NCBI GenBank assembly: GCA_945643635.1
Contig: CALZFC010000349.1
Span: forward strand, 1,993,501 to 2,057,500
From: Allodiplogaster sudhausi
Lineage: Eukaryota; Nematoda; Chromadorea; Rhabditida; Diplogasteridae
Direction: 5' to 3'
Length of the DNA stretch: 64,000 nucleotides
Both the position numbers and the translations under genes were made by a program. Positions 60,521 to 64,000 of the stretch are shown here, piece by piece (the stretch's first letter is position 1; each line of letters opens with the position of its first letter). A model generated the notes under the pieces. That model saw only the letters and a program-made list of their open reading frames with translations. It searched no databases and had not been told where the DNA came from.

Positions 60521-61009
60521 TAAAGTGTAAAGTTAGCACATAAATAACAAGCCAAGAAAAAAAGAAAGTAAAAGCAACAACATGAACACATAATCTCGCT
60601 TTGTTCTGAATAAGTTTCATTGCTGCGACGCGACCGCAACGCGTGTGGCATTTAATGCAGTTAACATTTTGCACATGCACACTACGCTGTTCACGTAATG
60701 ACAGAGTTCTTAATTGCACTGGAATAGGACGATTTTTGATTATTTGTACGCAATGTTACATTATTCCACGGTGCACGTGCCTAAAAATTACGTGAACCGC
60801 GCAAATAATCACTAATGGAAGCCGGGAAATTAATCACTATGTCATTAGGTGCGCCGTACTGCATCGTGCACCGTGCAAAAAATTAACTGTCGCGTTTCGA
60901 AATTCCTCGGTAAAGCTGTGGCTTTTGTTTTCATGGATTGCTGTTAGATTTCCATTTATTTAGTTTTTGACGACGAATATTTGCTTCTATGTTTTTTTTT
61001 CGATTGTAG

Positions 61010-63677
61010 TCCCGCCATCCTCACAACGGCATCGAAATGAAGCACCAGGGCAGCGACGACTACTGGCGCCAGGGTTGATGCCGTCTCCAACGGTATGAAA
61101 TTACTTTTTAGGTTTATTTTTATTTGTTTAACTGTGGGATATTCGAAGTATTTTGTTTTACTTGAAAATGGTGTAGGCATTTTGTTCTTATTTAAGTTCG
61201 TTTTTCATTGGAATGAAATCCATTAGCTCTTAACTATATATTCGAGAATGCATTCATTTTGGGAATAGCTTTCAGATTATTTTTCCCTTTCCTGATACTT
61301 TTGTTTTCCTTAGTCGAGTTTGCATATTGTATAGTGGGAAATCGAATGAAATTATTTTCTTTTATCCTTTTTCTAAAGATATTCGATTCTAATTAAACTT
61401 TTTTGTAGTGGCGACTACACGGAAGCCACCTTACGACTCGCCCGCCCGCGCCTAGGGACGCGACTTCCCCTCCAATGGTTAGACATCACGTTTTGGCTTT
61501 ATTTTTATTTGTTTAATATTACAGGTGTTTATTTTTGTTTTAATAGTTTTAGCATGATTTTCCTTTTAGAAGATTAATGTCGGTGCAAATCTTTAGTAGG
61601 TTCTTAGGGAACCGTTGAATTTCTTCTAGTTTTCGGCTTAAAAATTATTTACTTTTATTATTTCAAAGGTATAGAGCATTCTGTATTCCAGCACGAACGG
61701 AAAACGGCGCCAAGGCCGACCGGCCGTTCAGTGAAGTCGGAGAGGACTTCGGCCACCCCGGCCACTCAAAATAAACGAGGTACTTTATTATTAAAGGTTA
61801 TATTGAAAATGCATTTTGTATTTTAAGGGGGATGTGGAGGGGGGGGGCTCAGAATGTTTTTAACGTTTACTTTTCCTATGGTACTGTAGGTGTGCATAGT
61901 TTAAGTTGTCGGTTTTTATTAAACAAAATAATTGTTTTAAAGATATAGTACGGTAGTATAGTCAAGACTGCTTGCATGAGAGTAGATTACTGTAAGAAGG
62001 GAATTTAGCGTTGTTTCAGGTTAAATTACTAGTGAAAATTTCAGGGAATAAACTATTTCTAGTCTAACCTTGGCATAATTGGGATGTATGCATAATATTT
62101 TTTTTAGATGCTAATTTTTTAACAGTTTTCGAATGAGAGTGGGGTACTGTAATCTGCATTTGAAAGATTGGCTGACTGTGTTCTACGGGAAATATTTTGC
62201 GTGTCATTAATTATTAAATCAACGTATTCCTTTCTTTAGCCAGAATGGAGAGAGAGAGTGAGAAAAGCGGAGAGAGATATACAGAGAAAGTGAGAGCGGG
62301 GGGGGGGTGAGAGAAATGGGTACGGCGAGAGATAGAGAAAGAGAGAGAGAGTGAAGCACAGCGAAGATGGTGCGGAGAGAGAGAAGCAGAGAGAGAGAGG
62401 GAAGCAGAGAGAATGCGGGTGGTGTACTGTAATATGGGTAGTGCTTTTTCTCACACCTTGAAACTTTCTTGGGTTTATGGGAAATATAATATAATTCTTT
62501 TTTATATTGTATAGAAAGATATAAAGTGGGGAATGTTTATTTTCCTTTTTTCTATGGTATAGGATAAATAAAGAATTTCATTTATGAATCTTTTCTCCAA
62601 ATTGGTTTTACATAAGATAAAAAACGTTATTGGTTTCTACTGATTAAATTGTCCTTCGCATAGTGTAAAGTATTCCTATTGCAGCATGCGTCGAAAGCGA
62701 CAGGGAGACTTTCAATGAAGTCGGCATGGACATCGGCCACACCGGCCACTCAAGCACTTCAAGGTACTCCTATTTTTTTATTAAGAGGGAAGGGGGGGGG
62801 GAGTCACTTGTTAAGGGGAAGGTTAGATATTAAGGGGTGTGGGGGGAGCTCGGGTATTAAAGGGGGTGGGGGTTAGCTACTAAAGGGGAAGTATTTAGGG
62901 GGAAGGGGAGGGGGAGCTCAGATATTAAGGGGAAGGTGGGTGGGTCTGCATGGTCAGAAATCTTTTTTTTTCAATTTTCTTATTTTCTGGTTTATAATGG
63001 TTTATGTTATCTATTAAAGTCAAAGCAAGTCCATGAAAAAAAAACAATTTTTCTTTCTTTTTCTATTGTGGCATGGGATTGTTTGTTAAGGTGTTTTGTT
63101 TTATTATATTTAATTGATTGATTCTCTTTATTGTTGGATTCGAGTGGGCTGATTAATTATGGATATTAAGAATTTTTGTTATATTTACGTTTACGTAGAG
63201 CTTTTACTTAATTGGGGCACGTAATATTATGGTTAACAACCTCTTTTGTTATTGATAAGCATGTGAGGGGGTTGCTGTAAGCAGTGAAGTGATTGGAATC
63301 AGAGTAAAAGAGAAGCAGAGAGAGAGAGCGAGGTGGAGCAGAGAGAAAAGGGTACGGCGAGAGATTGAGATAGAAGCAGAGAGAGAGAGAGGGGGAGAAG
63401 CTTAGTGAAACAGATGCAGAGTGAGATTTAGGAATGCTTGCACTCAACTTTTCTTCAATAGTTCTCTATTAATAAGTTAATTTCCATCTATCTCTTTCTC
63501 TCTCCTTTCATCCTCTCACTTTATGGAATATGCGTGGATTAGGGTTATACGGGGGAGGATTGGGGTTCTAACGTAAAAGAAGAATAACGGGTACAAAATG
63601 TGAATGAAGAATAATGAAAGAGAATTTCAGGTCACTGCGCTCCGAAGTCGACTGGCCGCGTTGTGCTGCTGAGATGA
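61010..63677 (+). CDS. Gene M: candidate basic Pro/Thr/Ser-rich gene with duplicated exons
   Basis: Exons on plus: 61010-61092, 61409-61477, then either 61692-61779 or 62685-62763, then 63631-63677 ending in TGA. Acceptors are good (TTTTTCGATTGTAG, TTTTTTGTAG, TATTCCAG, CTATTGCAG, AATTTCAG). The two middle exons are homologous: SVKSERTSATPATQ in one and SMKSAWTSATPATQ in the other. Both enter in phase 0 and leave in phase 1, so only one can be used per transcript. The terminal exon repeats the motif as APKSTGR. No start codon is seen upstream of 61010. Composition suggests a disordered, possibly nucleic-acid-binding protein; function unknown. Confidence 0.4.
61800..62640. other. Intron-like stretch with G-runs and a GA tract
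   Basis: G9 at about 61840 and another G-run at about 62300; GA-rich tract at about 62240-62420. A diverged, tract-for-tract similar segment (GAGAAGCAG, GGTACGGCGAGAGA, GAGAGATTTAG-like) recurs at about 63300-63430, so the duplicated-exon block of gene M includes intron sequence. Confidence 0.5.
62770..62960. repeat. G-rich short tandem repeat
   Basis: Repeats of TATTAAGGGGAAGG / TACTAAAGGGG with runs of 4-10 G on the plus strand for about 190 bp. Potential G-quadruplex-forming sequence downstream of the second alternative exon of gene M. Confidence 0.8.
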
Positions 63678-64000
63678 CAACGCCATTGCCGACGCTGTCA
63701 AGACCATACATGAGCTGATACGCGACATTTCCAGCAACGTTGGAAGTTGGGTAGGAGGAGGAAGACCAACGGAGACCGATTCAATGAGGCTTGGAATCAG
63801 TTGATTAGAGGTTTCATTCACTTTGAATTCATGTTTGTCCGTTATATAATTGATAAGTCCACTTACTGCTTGAGCTGATTTTTGAATAGTTAACATTATA
63901 ATTTCACTAATTTTCTGCTGTTCCATACTCCATATTTCTTGCACTTTGTTTTAATTGGTCCGATGTTGAAATTACGACCTTTGGCCAAATTTGACGGTCG

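Overview
The window is eukaryotic. Every convincing gene is split by short GT-AG introns, there are no bacterial operons, and long purine/pyrimidine microsatellites, MITE-like elements and foldback repeats fill the gaps. Secreted six-cysteine ShKT proteins, an expanded M13 metallopeptidase pair, a peptide-receptor-like GPCR and a 48-nt intron suggest a nematode or similar small invertebrate. That assignment is an inference. Exon chains below were assembled by eye from splice signals, reading phase and comparison between copies; expect errors of a base or two at some edges.

The main architectural theme is inverted duplication. (1) About 2.4-7.4 kb mirrors about 8.1-16.5 kb. Each arm carries a secreted cysteine-rich gene (A on minus, intact-looking; B on plus, decaying), a LINE 3' tail, and at least one exon of a small membrane-protein gene (J). 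(2) About 30.86-31.10 kb mirrors 32.50-32.74 kb and carries the N-terminal exon of ribosomal protein eS12; only the right copy continues into a full gene. (3) About 34.0-39.4 kb (minus) mirrors 39.9-42.8 kb (plus), a head-to-head pair of M13 neprilysin-like genes; the left copy is nearly complete and the right copy is internally deleted and frameshifted.

Between these, 18.4-26.0 kb holds a tandem cluster of three secreted ShKT genes (C, D, E). Each is preceded by a copy of the same promoter cassette with a TATA-like box. Two TA-flanked MITEs sit in introns of this cluster and a third sits at the broken 3' end of gene B. From 44.1 to 52.1 kb a minus-strand rhodopsin-family GPCR can be rebuilt from nine phase-compatible exons, with large GA-rich tracts in its longest intron. 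From 52 to 57 kb the sequence is mostly GA/CT repeat. From 57 to 64 kb there is a degenerate minisatellite, a low-confidence minus gene (L) ending in a hydrophobic segment, and a low-confidence plus gene (M) with two similar exons whose phases suggest mutually exclusive use.

The genes do not form one obvious pathway. Most are secreted or membrane proteins (ShKT, cysteine-rich A/B, M13 ectopeptidase, GPCR), with eS12 as the only housekeeping gene.
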